This document shows positions 36,418 to 43,384 of a stretch of DNA of 64,000 nt, in pieces. Positions within the stretch are counted from its first letter, which is position 1. Each line of letters begins with the position of its first letter. The position numbers and the translations under genes are program-made. The notes beneath the pieces were generated by a model. The model was not told the DNA's origin and ran no database searches. It was given only the letters and a program-made list of their open reading frames with translations. The stretch spans positions 14,746-78,745 of the forward strand of contig JASJPK010000069.1 of the NCBI GenBank assembly GCA_031426735.1. Reading direction: 5' to 3'. This stretch comes from PFJX01 sp031426735. GTDB taxonomy: Bacteria; Pseudomonadota; Gammaproteobacteria; Burkholderiales; Thiobacillaceae.

Positions 36418-38937
36418 TCAGAGCGGGGTTGCTTCCGCTTCTTTCTGCGCCAACTGAGTTTCTCCGTTGGCAAGAAGCCGCCCGAAGCCCTCGCCGGACA
36501 AGGGGTGGCTGAATTGATAACCTTGCCCAACTTCGCATTGCCGCGTCTGCAGAAAGGTGAGTTGTTCCGGCGTTTCCACACCCTCGGCAATGACCCGCTG
36601 GTTGAGGTTTCTGCCGATGCCGATGACGGTGCTGACGATGATGGCGTCGTTGCTATCGGTAATGATGTCGCGCACGAGCGACTGGTCGATCTTGAGGGTG
36701 TCAATGGGAAAGCTCTTCAGGTTGCTCAGGCTCGAATAGCCGGTGCCGAAGTCGTCGATAGCCAGCCGTACCCCCATCGCCTTTAGCGCATGCAACACGG
36801 CCGCCGACGATTCTGCATCGTGCATCAGAATGCGTTCGGTCAGTTCCAGTTCGAGAAAACGTGGCGCCAGGCCGGTCTCCCGCAGAATCAGAGCGATACC
36901 GTCGAGAAAATTAGGTTGGCGGAATTCCAGTGCGGAAATGTTGACTGCCACCGGCACTGCAGGCAGGCCCGCGTCCAGCCAGGACTGGACTTGTCGGCAG
37001 GCTTCGCGCATCACCCAGCGGCCGATCGGCACAATGAGGCCGCACTGCTCCGCAATCGCCACGAATTGCCCGGGGAGGACCAGCCCAAGTTCCGGCTCCT
37101 GCCAGCGGAGCAGCGCCTCGGTTCCGGTTATCGCACCTGAGGCCAGATCGATCTGCGGTTGGTAATGCAGCAGGAACTCGCCCTGTTTCAGGGCGCGGCG
37201 CAGACTGGTTTCTACGGCCTGGCGGTGGATCGCGTTGGTGTTCATGTCGGCGCGGAAGAACTGATACTGGCTGCGGCCGGCGGCCTTGGCGTGAAACATC
37301 GCGGTGTCCGCGTTCTGCAATACATCGTCGACGTTGCTACCGTCGTCCGGAAAGATGCTGATGCCGATGCTCATGCCGACATGCAGTTCGTGTCCATCTA
37401 TCAGGTGCAGCAACTCGAACGCGGCGAGCAGTTTTTCTGCAATGCGGGTGGCCGCTTGCGGGTCTTCTATTTCGGCCAGCAGGATCACGAACTCGTCGCC
37501 ACCCTGGCGACACACCGTGTCGGTGTCGCGCACACTGCTGGTCAGGCGTTCCGCGACAGACTTCAAGAGCAGATCACCGATGGCATGTCCGAGCGAGTCG
37601 TTGATGTGCTTGAAATAATCCAGGTCGATGAACAGCAATGCGATCTGCTTCTTGTGCCGGTTGGCCAGCCTGATCGCCTGGGACAGTCGTTCTGTCAGCA
37701 GCAACCGATTCGGCAAGCCGGTAAGAAAATCATGCTGCGCCAGATGCGCCATCTTCAGCGTCATCGCGCGCGACAGGCTGACGTCGTGGAACACCATCAC
37801 CGCGCCGATGACCTGGCCTTCGCGGTTGTGTATCGGCGCGGCGGAATCCTCAATGGCGGATTCGGTGCCGTCGCGGCGGATCAGCACGCTATCCTGAGCC
37901 ATTTCCACGGTCTGGTTTTTCCGGATGGCGTGCAGCGCCGGATTCGTGGCGGTCTGGCGCGAGGCGCCATCGACGATCTGAAACACCTTGGTCAGCGGCT
38001 GGCCGATGGCTTCTTCGCGCGACCAACCGGTCATTTTTTCCGCCACCAGATTCAGATAGGTCACATTGCCCGGCAGGTCGGTGGTCAGCACGGCGTCGCC
38101 GATCGAATTAAGCGTAACCTGGGCGCGCTCTTTTTCCTCGAACAACGCCTCTTCCGTCACCTTGCGCTCGGTGATGTCCTCCACCGTCTGCACCAGGCCA
38201 AGCGCTCTCCGTCCGTCCAGCATGGCGGCGCTGTTGACGCGCGTCCAGACCACGCTCGCGTCGGCCTGCTGAAAGCGGTACTCGGTCTGGAAAGGCTCCT
38301 GGCTGCGCGCCGAGATGCGCCACTCGGCAAGGACACGCTCGCGATCTTCCGGGTGGATCGCCATGCTCCAGTTGGTGCCCAATGTCTGTGCCTGGTTCAG
38401 TCCCGATATCATTTGGTACGCCGTGTTGGTATAGACACAGCTGCCTTCGGCATTGGAAACGAATATACCCAGCGGGGAGGCATCGCTGATCGCGCGAAAG
38501 CGCGCCTCACTGGTGCGCAGTTCTTCCTGGACATCCTTGCGTTCGATCAGATAGCGCAGTGCGCGCGGCAACCAGTGCGCGTCGAGGTGGCTTTTGACCA
38601 GATAGTCATGCGCGCCGTGCTGCACGGCCTGGTTCGCGCCGGCTTCATCGCCCGCCGTAGTGAGCACCATGATCAGCGCATTCGGTGCAGCCTGGCTCAC
38701 CTGATCGAACACCGCGATGCCCTGGCAGTCGGGCAGCGTCAGGTCGAGCAGAATCACCTCGACTGCAGCCCTGCCCAGTCGTTCCAGCGCTTGGTCAAGT
38801 CGCGTAACCGATTCGACCTGAAACGGGCACCCTTCAGCAGCGACGAGCGCCTGCTGGATCAGCCTGGCATCGGCGGCATCGTCTTCAACCAGCAGTACGC
38901 TGGTCGGAGCGGTGTTCAGCAGCGGCTTATGTGGCAT
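36418..38937 (-). CDS. Response regulator with PAS-PAS-GGDEF-EAL (c-di-GMP turnover)
   Basis: An 839-residue hybrid signalling protein. It has an N-terminal receiver (VLLVEDDAADARLIQQ, phosphoacceptor in ILLDLTLPDC, Lys in YLVKSH), two PAS domains (about 145-265 and 275-395), GGDEF (about 405-565) with an intact RQGGDEFVILL and the I-site region absent or weak, and EAL (about 580-830) with TEALLRW, ELTERILM and DDFGTGYSSL. Both enzymatic motifs look functional, so it may make or degrade c-di-GMP. It follows a zinc-ribbon gene by 9 nt. Confidence 0.93.
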   Translation of the reverse strand: MPHKPLLNTAPTSVLLVEDDAADARLIQQALVAAEGCPFQVESVTRLDQALERLGRAAVEVILLDLTLPDCQGIAVFDQVSQAAPNALIMVLTTAGDEAGANQAVQHGAHDYLVKSHLDAHWLPRALRYLIERKDVQEELRTSEARFRAISDASPLGIFVSNAEGSCVYTNTAYQMISGLNQAQTLGTNWSMAIHPEDRERVLAEWRISARSQEPFQTEYRFQQADASVVWTRVNSAAMLDGRRALGLVQTVEDITERKVTEEALFEEKERAQVTLNSIGDAVLTTDLPGNVTYLNLVAEKMTGWSREEAIGQPLTKVFQIVDGASRQTATNPALHAIRKNQTVEMAQDSVLIRRDGTESAIEDSAAPIHNREGQVIGAVMVFHDVSLSRAMTLKMAHLAQHDFLTGLPNRLLLTERLSQAIRLANRHKKQIALLFIDLDYFKHINDSLGHAIGDLLLKSVAERLTSSVRDTDTVCRQGGDEFVILLAEIEDPQAATRIAEKLLAAFELLHLIDGHELHVGMSIGISIFPDDGSNVDDVLQNADTAMFHAKAAGRSQYQFFRADMNTNAIHRQAVETSLRRALKQGEFLLHYQPQIDLASGAITGTEALLRWQEPELGLVLPGQFVAIAEQCGLIVPIGRWVMREACRQVQSWLDAGLPAVPVAVNISALEFRQPNFLDGIALILRETGLAPRFLELELTERILMHDAESSAAVLHALKAMGVRLAIDDFGTGYSSLSNLKSFPIDTLKIDQSLVRDIITDSNDAIIVSTVIGIGRNLNQRVIAEGVETPEQLTFLQTRQCEVGQGYQFSHPLSGEGFGRLLANGETQLAQKEAEATPL

Positions 38938-38946
38938 CGCGGCAGC

Positions 38947-39162
38947 CTATTTCTGCGTGGGATCGGGTGGCACCCGCAGATTGCCTTCCCAATCGCAGCC
39001 CAGAGAGGCGCAGTGGTAACGGTAGACCGGCATGAAAACGTTGATGAGGTGATCGAACGAACGCCGCTGAACGCGGTACACCGAGCCACCGCAGCGCGGG
39101 CATATCCCGCCGCTAGCGATATGCGGCACGCGCGGCGGGGTTGAACAGGCAAGTTTCTGCAT
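38947..39162 (-). CDS. Small zinc-ribbon-like protein
   Basis: A 71-residue protein with two metal-binding pairs, CPRCGG (about residue 21) and CASLGCDW (about residue 51), spaced as in zinc ribbons. No family is recognised. AAAGGA lies 9 nt before ATG 39162, and the gene probably shares a transcript with the GGDEF-EAL gene 9 nt downstream. Confidence 0.65.
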   Translation of the reverse strand: MQKLACSTPPRVPHIASGGICPRCGGSVYRVQRRSFDHLINVFMPVYRYHCASLGCDWEGNLRVPPDPTQK

Positions 39163-39244
39163 GAATGCAGTCCTTTCGGGAAACGCCTAAGTCGAACTAG
39201 CGCAGCGACATGCCACACAAGCTCGGGCGCGGAAAGCGCGTAGG

Positions 39245-39448
39245 TCAGTCCTTGCTGCGCGCTTCAAAATCCTTGATCTGCTGTTCGGCTTCGTTTTTCG
39301 AGACGCCGTAGGCTTCCTGCACCTTGCCGACCAACTCGTCACGCTTGCCGGCGATGACGTCGAGGTGATCGTCTGTCAGCTTGCCCCATTGCGCTTGTAC
39401 CTTGCCCCTGAACTGCTTCCAGTTACCTTGAACGATGTCCCAGTTCAT
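39245..39448 (-). CDS. CsbD-family stress protein (copy 1)
   Basis: A 67-residue protein with the CsbD opening MNWDIVQGNWKQFRGKVQAQ, then WGKLTDDHLDVIAGKRDEL and a short charged C-terminus. CsbD proteins are induced by general stress; their biochemical role is unknown. The start is ATG 39448, with AAGGAG 8 nt upstream. The dyad site 98 bp upstream is one of the best. Confidence 0.93.
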   Translation of the reverse strand: MNWDIVQGNWKQFRGKVQAQWGKLTDDHLDVIAGKRDELVGKVQEAYGVSKNEAEQQIKDFEARSKD

Positions 39449-39545
39449 GTCCGACTCCTTTGGTTCGTATTCCGAGTGGCGGAATCGCCAGTCGCGCATC
39501 CTGCTGGATGCCATTGAGAAATTAATTGCCCAGGCAAACGCAGTC

Positions 39546-39561
39546 TGTTCGGTGACGTACA
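39546..39561 (-). promoter_or_regulatory. Dyad operator site 3 (TGTACG-TCAC-CGAACA)
   Basis: Fully matches TGTnCG-N4-CGnACA and continues as GACT toward the CsbD gene, 98 bp away. Confidence 0.75.
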
Positions 39562-39644
39562 TTGATAGGACTTTCATGGGCTGCCACTGACTCACACTTT
39601 GTGTAGTGATGCGCGCATCAGTGAGTCCTGCTCACCGGACATCT

Positions 39645-39842
39645 GCCGGCGGGACGCCGGCGCTCCAATGCGGCATCGTATTGCGGCGCGGCGCGCAAAT
39701 ACTCCCTGGGAGCGCCGGCGTCTCACCGGCCTGGTCGCCGAACTGCCGGCGGTCCCGACTTGTCGTTGGAGCGCCGGCTTCCAGCCGGTTTTGTCACTCT
39801 GATCAGACGAACAAAAGCCGACTGGAAGCCAACGCTCCAGCA
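39645..39842. repeat. Cluster of GGAGCGCCGGC palindromic repeats
   Basis: Four short inverted units with cores such as GAGCGCCGGCGTCTCACCGG and GGAGCGCCGGCTTCCAGCCG lie in the gap between CsbD copy 1 and the HiPIP gene. A related unit is at 55591-55632. They form hairpins and look like a second REP family. Confidence 0.65.
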
Positions 39843-39864
39843 GTGGTTCCGGGCCTGAAGTCCC

Positions 39865-39897
39865 GCATCCCGCTGGTCAGGAAAGTCAGCGGGATGC
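39865..39897 (-). terminator. Perfect 11-bp hairpin behind the HiPIP gene
   Basis: GCATCCCGCTG (39865-39875) pairs with CAGCGGGATGC (39887-39897), 7 nt beyond the HiPIP stop codon. There is no long T-run, so this is a likely transcript end or barrier to decay rather than a textbook intrinsic terminator. Confidence 0.5.
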
Positions 39898-39903
39898 CTC
39901 AAC

Positions 39904-40236
39904 TCAAACCATCTTGGCCCACAGACTGCACCAACCATCGGGACTGATCTGGCCATCTACCAGCTTGCAGCTGTTCGAGCCCGCCTCGAAATGCATGCAT
40001 ACGCCACACTTCTGCTCGCCCTTCGGCTGCGACTGGTACTGCACGCTGGCCTGGGTCACTTTTCCGGGCGTTGCCGTTTCGCTGCCGCTGCTGGCTGGGC
40101 TGGCTGGCTCGGTACTGGGTGTTTCACCTTGCTTAGCGTCACAACCCAGTAGGGCGGCCGGAATCAACAGGCTGCAACCCACTGCCAGCGCGCCGCGCAG
40201 CACGGTTCTACGGGACAGGATTTCTTCTTGATGCAT
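39904..40236 (-). CDS. High-potential iron-sulfur protein (HiPIP)
   Basis: A 110-residue precursor with a Tat signal (SRRTVLRGALAVGCSLLIPA) and a Ser/Pro/Thr-rich linker. Its C-terminal HiPIP core has the four cluster cysteines in KCGVCMHFE, SCKLV and GWCSLWAK. HiPIPs are periplasmic one-electron carriers with a [4Fe-4S] cluster, common in phototrophic, sulfur- and iron-oxidising proteobacteria. The lipobox-like LLGCD suggests it could stay membrane-anchored. AGGAG precedes ATG 40236. A dyad site lies 114 bp upstream, which would place this electron carrier in the stress regulon. Confidence 0.92.
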   Translation of the reverse strand: MHQEEILSRRTVLRGALAVGCSLLIPAALLGCDAKQGETPSTEPASPASSGSETATPGKVTQASVQYQSQPKGEQKCGVCMHFEAGSNSCKLVDGQISPDGWCSLWAKMV

Positions 40237-40349
40237 GTCTGACTCCTAGCGTGATTGATTACTTGTTTGGCGGATCTGCCAGATGAACTCCCAGGTGCCA
40301 TACGACGGGCTCTGCGTGGGCGAGGTTGTCCGTTTCCGACGGCAGCGTC

Positions 40350-40365
40350 TGTGCGCTTTCATACA
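40350..40365 (-). promoter_or_regulatory. Dyad operator site 4 (TGTATG-AAAG-CGCACA)
   Basis: The site is 114 bp upstream of the HiPIP gene; the right arm continues as GACG. The left arm has T instead of C at its fifth position. Confidence 0.6.
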
Positions 40366-40378
40366 TGCGGGCGTTTGC

Positions 40379-41449
40379 TTACTTTGGCCGCGGCCGCGAC
40401 AGTTGCGACCGCACCGCCTGCAACCGGCCGGCGCGCAACTCGAGTACGGCCTTTGCTACCGCGCGCGCCACATTGCGCGCTTCTTCCTGCACGGCTTCAT
40501 CCCGGTCCAGCGCCGCGTGACTGCTCGCATACGGCTCGAAGTAGCCGATGTAACGATCCAGGCGCGCTTGCGCGCCGGCGTCGATGAATCCCATCCAGTC
40601 GAGCCAGTCCGACAGGCTGCGCCGCGCGCCTTCGATGCCGGCCACATCACCGTGCACGATCAGGCCGTAGGCGCGTCCGGCCAGGTGCTGCGGATAGTCC
40701 CAGCCGGCCATCTCGAGGGCTTTCGCCTGCGCGGCATTCTTGCCCGAGGTCGTGGTGGGATCGGGGTTGCCGCCATCGGCGCAGACCAGGCGGTCGATCA
40801 TCAGCTTCAATGGGCTGGGGCTCTGATACCAATACACCGGCGTGACGATGAGTACCGCATGGGCCGCGGTCCAGCGTTCGTAAATCTCGGCCATCCAGTC
40901 GTTGGTCTGGTTCAGCGTATGGTTGGGGTAGCAGCTACACGGCCAGTGGCACAGCGGCATCGCAGTCGACACGCATGCCTTGCAGGGAAAGATCTGGCGG
41001 CCGTATTCGGAGGTCAGCAAGCTCAGGTCGAGCACATCGGGCTGAATCGCGGCCTGTTCCAGGATTTCGCGCGCGATCCCGAGCAGGCGGAAGGTCTTCG
41101 ACATCTCGCTGGAACAGGTGCCATCGTTGCGCGCCGAAGCGCAGATCAGCAACACCCGGGACGGGCTCGCCGGGTCGGCCCAGTGCAGTTGCGCGGCGTC
41201 GATGCGCTGTTTGGTGGCGACCCACTCGGATGACAGGTCCTGATCAGGATCGGCATAACCCGGACCCGCCTTCTGTTTGAAGGGCGACTTGCGGCCCTCC
41301 TGGTAGGCCTGCCAGGCGATCTCCTCCAGCCGCGCGATGGCCGCATCTTCGTTCCGGTAGGCCGGGTCGACGAAGGCGGCGCGAAATCGGGTACTGAACG
41401 CCGCACGTTCCAATTGCGCCGGTGCCTGGCCCTTGCGAATCTCGATCAT
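40379..41449 (-). CDS. Flavodoxin-fold NAD(P)H-dependent oxidoreductase with Cys-rich segment
   Basis: A 356-residue protein. An N-terminal extension of about 95 residues precedes an NADPH-dependent FMN-reductase/flavodoxin core starting VLLICASARNDGTCSSEMSK (flavin phosphate loop) and containing TPVYWYQSPSPLKLMIDRL. Between them is a Cys-rich stretch, FPCKACVSTAMPLCHWPCSC (about residue 155), which could bind metal or an iron-sulfur cluster, as in iron-sulfur flavoproteins. The electron partner is unknown. Confidence 0.75.
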   Translation of the reverse strand: MIEIRKGQAPAQLERAAFSTRFRAAFVDPAYRNEDAAIARLEEIAWQAYQEGRKSPFKQKAGPGYADPDQDLSSEWVATKQRIDAAQLHWADPASPSRVLLICASARNDGTCSSEMSKTFRLLGIAREILEQAAIQPDVLDLSLLTSEYGRQIFPCKACVSTAMPLCHWPCSCYPNHTLNQTNDWMAEIYERWTAAHAVLIVTPVYWYQSPSPLKLMIDRLVCADGGNPDPTTTSGKNAAQAKALEMAGWDYPQHLAGRAYGLIVHGDVAGIEGARRSLSDWLDWMGFIDAGAQARLDRYIGYFEPYASSHAALDRDEAVQEEARNVARAVAKAVLELRAGRLQAVRSQLSRPRPK

Positions 41450-41571
41450 GGTGGCCGCCTTTGGCCGACCGGTGTTTGAGCCGGGTCGGCGTGGTGGCGT
41501 GAGTAAACGGGCAAGATTGGCTGCATACGGCCGCGCAAGGGGTCAGGAGCGGTCCACGGCGGTTTCAAGGA

Positions 41572-41748
41572 TCAGTGACTTTTTTCGATATCTGACCTCA
41601 GATCGCCAAATTTCCCCTGGACTTTGCCGCCGGCATTCTCAATCTTGCCTTTTTGCTCCAGCGTTTTATTGCCGACAACCCGGCCGGCGACTTCCTTTAC
41701 CTTGCCTTTCACTTCTTTGATACGGCCTTTGATTTGATCTCTGTTCAT
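41572..41748 (-). CDS. CsbD-family stress protein (copy 2)
   Basis: A 58-residue CsbD of the shorter class, beginning MNRDQIKGRIKEVKGKVKEV with the GKIENAGGKVQGKFGDL segment. It differs from copy 1 in sequence class, so this is not a recent duplicate. GGAGA precedes ATG 41748. Dyad site 5 lies 101 bp upstream. Confidence 0.92.
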   Translation of the reverse strand: MNRDQIKGRIKEVKGKVKEVAGRVVGNKTLEQKGKIENAGGKVQGKFGDLRSDIEKSH

Positions 41749-41848
41749 GCTGATCTCCGTGGGTAATGGTGGTTGATGGCCCGAAGCGCCGGACTGGGCG
41801 GCCAACGCTCGCCATGGAAAAAATTTATTCCGCATACCCGACCGGTTC

Positions 41849-41864
41849 TGTACGGCAACGCACA
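41849..41864 (-). promoter_or_regulatory. Dyad operator site 5 (TGTGCG-TTGC-CGTACA)
   Basis: The palindrome extends outward as TTCTGTGCG...CGTACAGAA, one of the longest matches, 101 bp upstream of CsbD copy 2. Confidence 0.75.
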
Positions 41865-41927
41865 GAAGATCAAAAAAATTGTCAGCTCATTCCGCCAACT
41901 TAGCCGACATGTCGGACGGATGCCGAA

Positions 41928-42006
41928 ACGCACCGCATGGCCTGGCGGATACGCACAAAGACCAACTCAATGCCGACCTGCCGGCATTACTCAAGGCATG
42001 AAGTCG
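41928..42006 (+). pseudogene. Orphan 3' end of the alpha/beta hydrolase gene
   Basis: The stretch CGCATGGCCTGGCGGATACG and the following bases to TCAAGGCATGA match, with few changes, the last 65 bases of the hydrolase gene at about 56570-56640 (HGLADTHKDQLNADLLAFLKA). No hydrolase sequence lies upstream, so this is a scar of a deleted copy. Confidence 0.85.
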
Positions 42007-42016
42007 CCTGGACAAA

Positions 42017-42083
42017 ACTAGTGTGGTGTTGTCCTACATGGGCTTGCGCTTAGGTTCACTCAAGCGTGCAACACCACACCAGT
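42017..42083. repeat. Near-perfect 15-bp inverted repeat
   Basis: ACTAGTGTGGTGTTG (42017-42031) pairs with CAACACCACACCAGT (42069-42083), one mismatch, with a 37-nt loop, directly abutting dyad site 6. In the copy at 52.6 kb only one arm is kept. It could be a hairpin terminating transcription from the left, or an end of a lost element. Confidence 0.6.
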
Positions 42084-42098
42084 GTGCGCTGTCGTACA
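42083..42098 (+). promoter_or_regulatory. Dyad operator site 6 (TGTGCG-CTGT-CGTACA)
   Basis: Full consensus match followed by GACGG, 157 bp upstream of the TusE-like gene. The sequence between site and gene is also conserved in the second copy (52641-52809). Confidence 0.75.
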
Positions 42099-42254
42099 GA
42101 CGGCTGCCTGTCATCGGCGCAATCATTCCAAGCATGACAGGGCGATGAGAGAAACCGCCATCGCCGAAAAAACGGTATCAACTCCAGCTTTCGGTGGGCG
42201 GTTATTGCTTCATCCCGAGTGTCAATAAACAACTTGAACAAAAGGAAAATGATC

Positions 42255-42545
42255 ATGAGCGCTACCGTTCAGAATTTCATACGCCGGGGTTACAAAACCC
42301 ATCTCATCCCGGATTTCCCCCATGCCCCCAGCGACTGGTCGCGTGAAATCGCCGAGGAATTGGCGCACATAGAAGGTTTGACTCTGACTGCGGCGCACTG
42401 GCAGGTTGCGCGTGCGTTGCAACAGATCAGTGCGTGTAGCGATGATCCTGCCATCTACGCGCATGAACTGCATGATGTGCTGGATGCGCATTTCCATCCT
42501 ACCGGGGCTTTCATTAGCCCAAGGCTGCCTGCTCGCTGGGCTTGA
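42255..42545 (+). CDS. DsrC/TusE-like protein, copy 1, with altered C-terminus
   Basis: A 96-residue protein. The pattern SDWSREIAEELAHIEGLTLT followed by AAHWQVARALQQI is that of the DsrC/TusE family, whose members carry sulfur on C-terminal cysteines. This copy lacks any C-terminal Cys. Compared with the paralogue at 52809 it has a 4-base insertion near 42508-42515 that shifts the frame and replaces the last residues (ISPRLPARWA instead of ALPEAACSLGLK). AAAGGA precedes ATG 42255. The function is inferred from the fold only. Confidence 0.65.
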   Translation: MSATVQNFIRRGYKTHLIPDFPHAPSDWSREIAEELAHIEGLTLTAAHWQVARALQQISACSDDPAIYAHELHDVLDAHFHPTGAFISPRLPARWA

Positions 42546-42599
42546 AGCAGCGGCAGGGTCACAGGGAGGCATCAAGTTGCGCGATGCGTTCCAGATACC

Positions 42600-42750
42600 A
42601 CGTATTTTCCCGTCCTTCGAGCCCGATTGGGCCAGGGCCCAAGTGCCTGGGAAAAGGCGCGACCGGTGTCGGACAAAAGCGGCTTGGCCGCATTTTCGTT
42701 ATGGGCGTGGCAGCGCTGCCGGCAACGCTGCCTGCAGCGTTTCAGATTGA
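42600..42750 (+). pseudogene. Orphan 3' end of a DUF1566 gene
   Basis: The DNA encoding FEPDWA, then GKGATGVGQKRL-like and WAV segments is recognisable in pieces: TTCGAGCCCGATTGGGC, GGCGCGACCGGTGTCGGACA and TTTCAGATTGA match the end of the DUF1566 gene at 58315-58424. The frame is broken and a short GCTGCCGGCAACGCTGCC insertion is present near the end. The remaining gap to 42829 holds a GC-rich inverted repeat only. Confidence 0.8.
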
Positions 42751-42829
42751 AACTTGAAACTGCAGTTGATGTTGTTGTAACCGCCTCAAGCCGCACGTTC
42801 GGTGCGCGCGCGGCGCACCCTACCGTGTT

Positions 42830-43384
42830 TCAACCCGAACCTTTTCGTCTGTCGTCAGCGCCGGTGCGGCGTCCCTGGTCAGGATCAAGATGTCGCGCCA
42901 GCAGGTCGATGTGTTCCAGTCCGACCAGGTCCGCGTCGAGCAGTTGAGCCAGCCCTTCCGCGCCGTGCCGCATGACGATGCCGTGGTTACGGATGAATAG
43001 CGAACGCGCCAGCGGAGCGAACAGCTTCATCCACCAGCGGGTGCTGCGCACATGCCATTCGTGGCGAACGACGGTAACGGCGCCATGGTGCGAGAACTGC
43101 CAGCGACCGATGCCGGCAAGGTCACCGGCAACGCTGCCCTCGATGGCCACCTGTTTTTCGATGCGGGTTACGCGCACATCGATCGCCATCCGGTAAGGCA
43201 GGTGGCCATGCCAGAAATAGCGCAGGACGCTGCCAATGCCGGTGGCGTCACCGGCCGCAAGCAACTCCACTTTCTGTACGTCCGACCACCAGTCCGGCCA
43301 GCGCGGGGCATCGAGGACGGCCGCGTAGACCTGATCCAGCGGCGCTTCGATGCGCCAGATTGTCAGCAAGCGGTATTCCGTCAT
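42830..43384 (-). CDS. SRPBCC (START/Bet v1-like) protein, last gene of the kai operon
   Basis: A 184-residue protein with the polyketide-cyclase/SRPBCC start YRLLTIWRIEAPLDQVYAAV, then WPDWWSDVQKVE and the C-terminal amphipathic helix region RNHGIVMRHGAEGLAQLL. Such proteins form a hydrophobic ligand pocket; the ligand is unknown. Its ATG overlaps the stop of the PAS-GGDEF-EAL gene as ATGA, so it is translated with it. The C-terminal 20 residues (DPDQGRRTGADDRRKGSG) are absent from the paralogue at 53117-53614. Confidence 0.85.
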   Translation of the reverse strand: MTEYRLLTIWRIEAPLDQVYAAVLDAPRWPDWWSDVQKVELLAAGDATGIGSVLRYFWHGHLPYRMAIDVRVTRIEKQVAIEGSVAGDLAGIGRWQFSHHGAVTVVRHEWHVRSTRWWMKLFAPLARSLFIRNHGIVMRHGAEGLAQLLDADLVGLEHIDLLARHLDPDQGRRTGADDRRKGSG

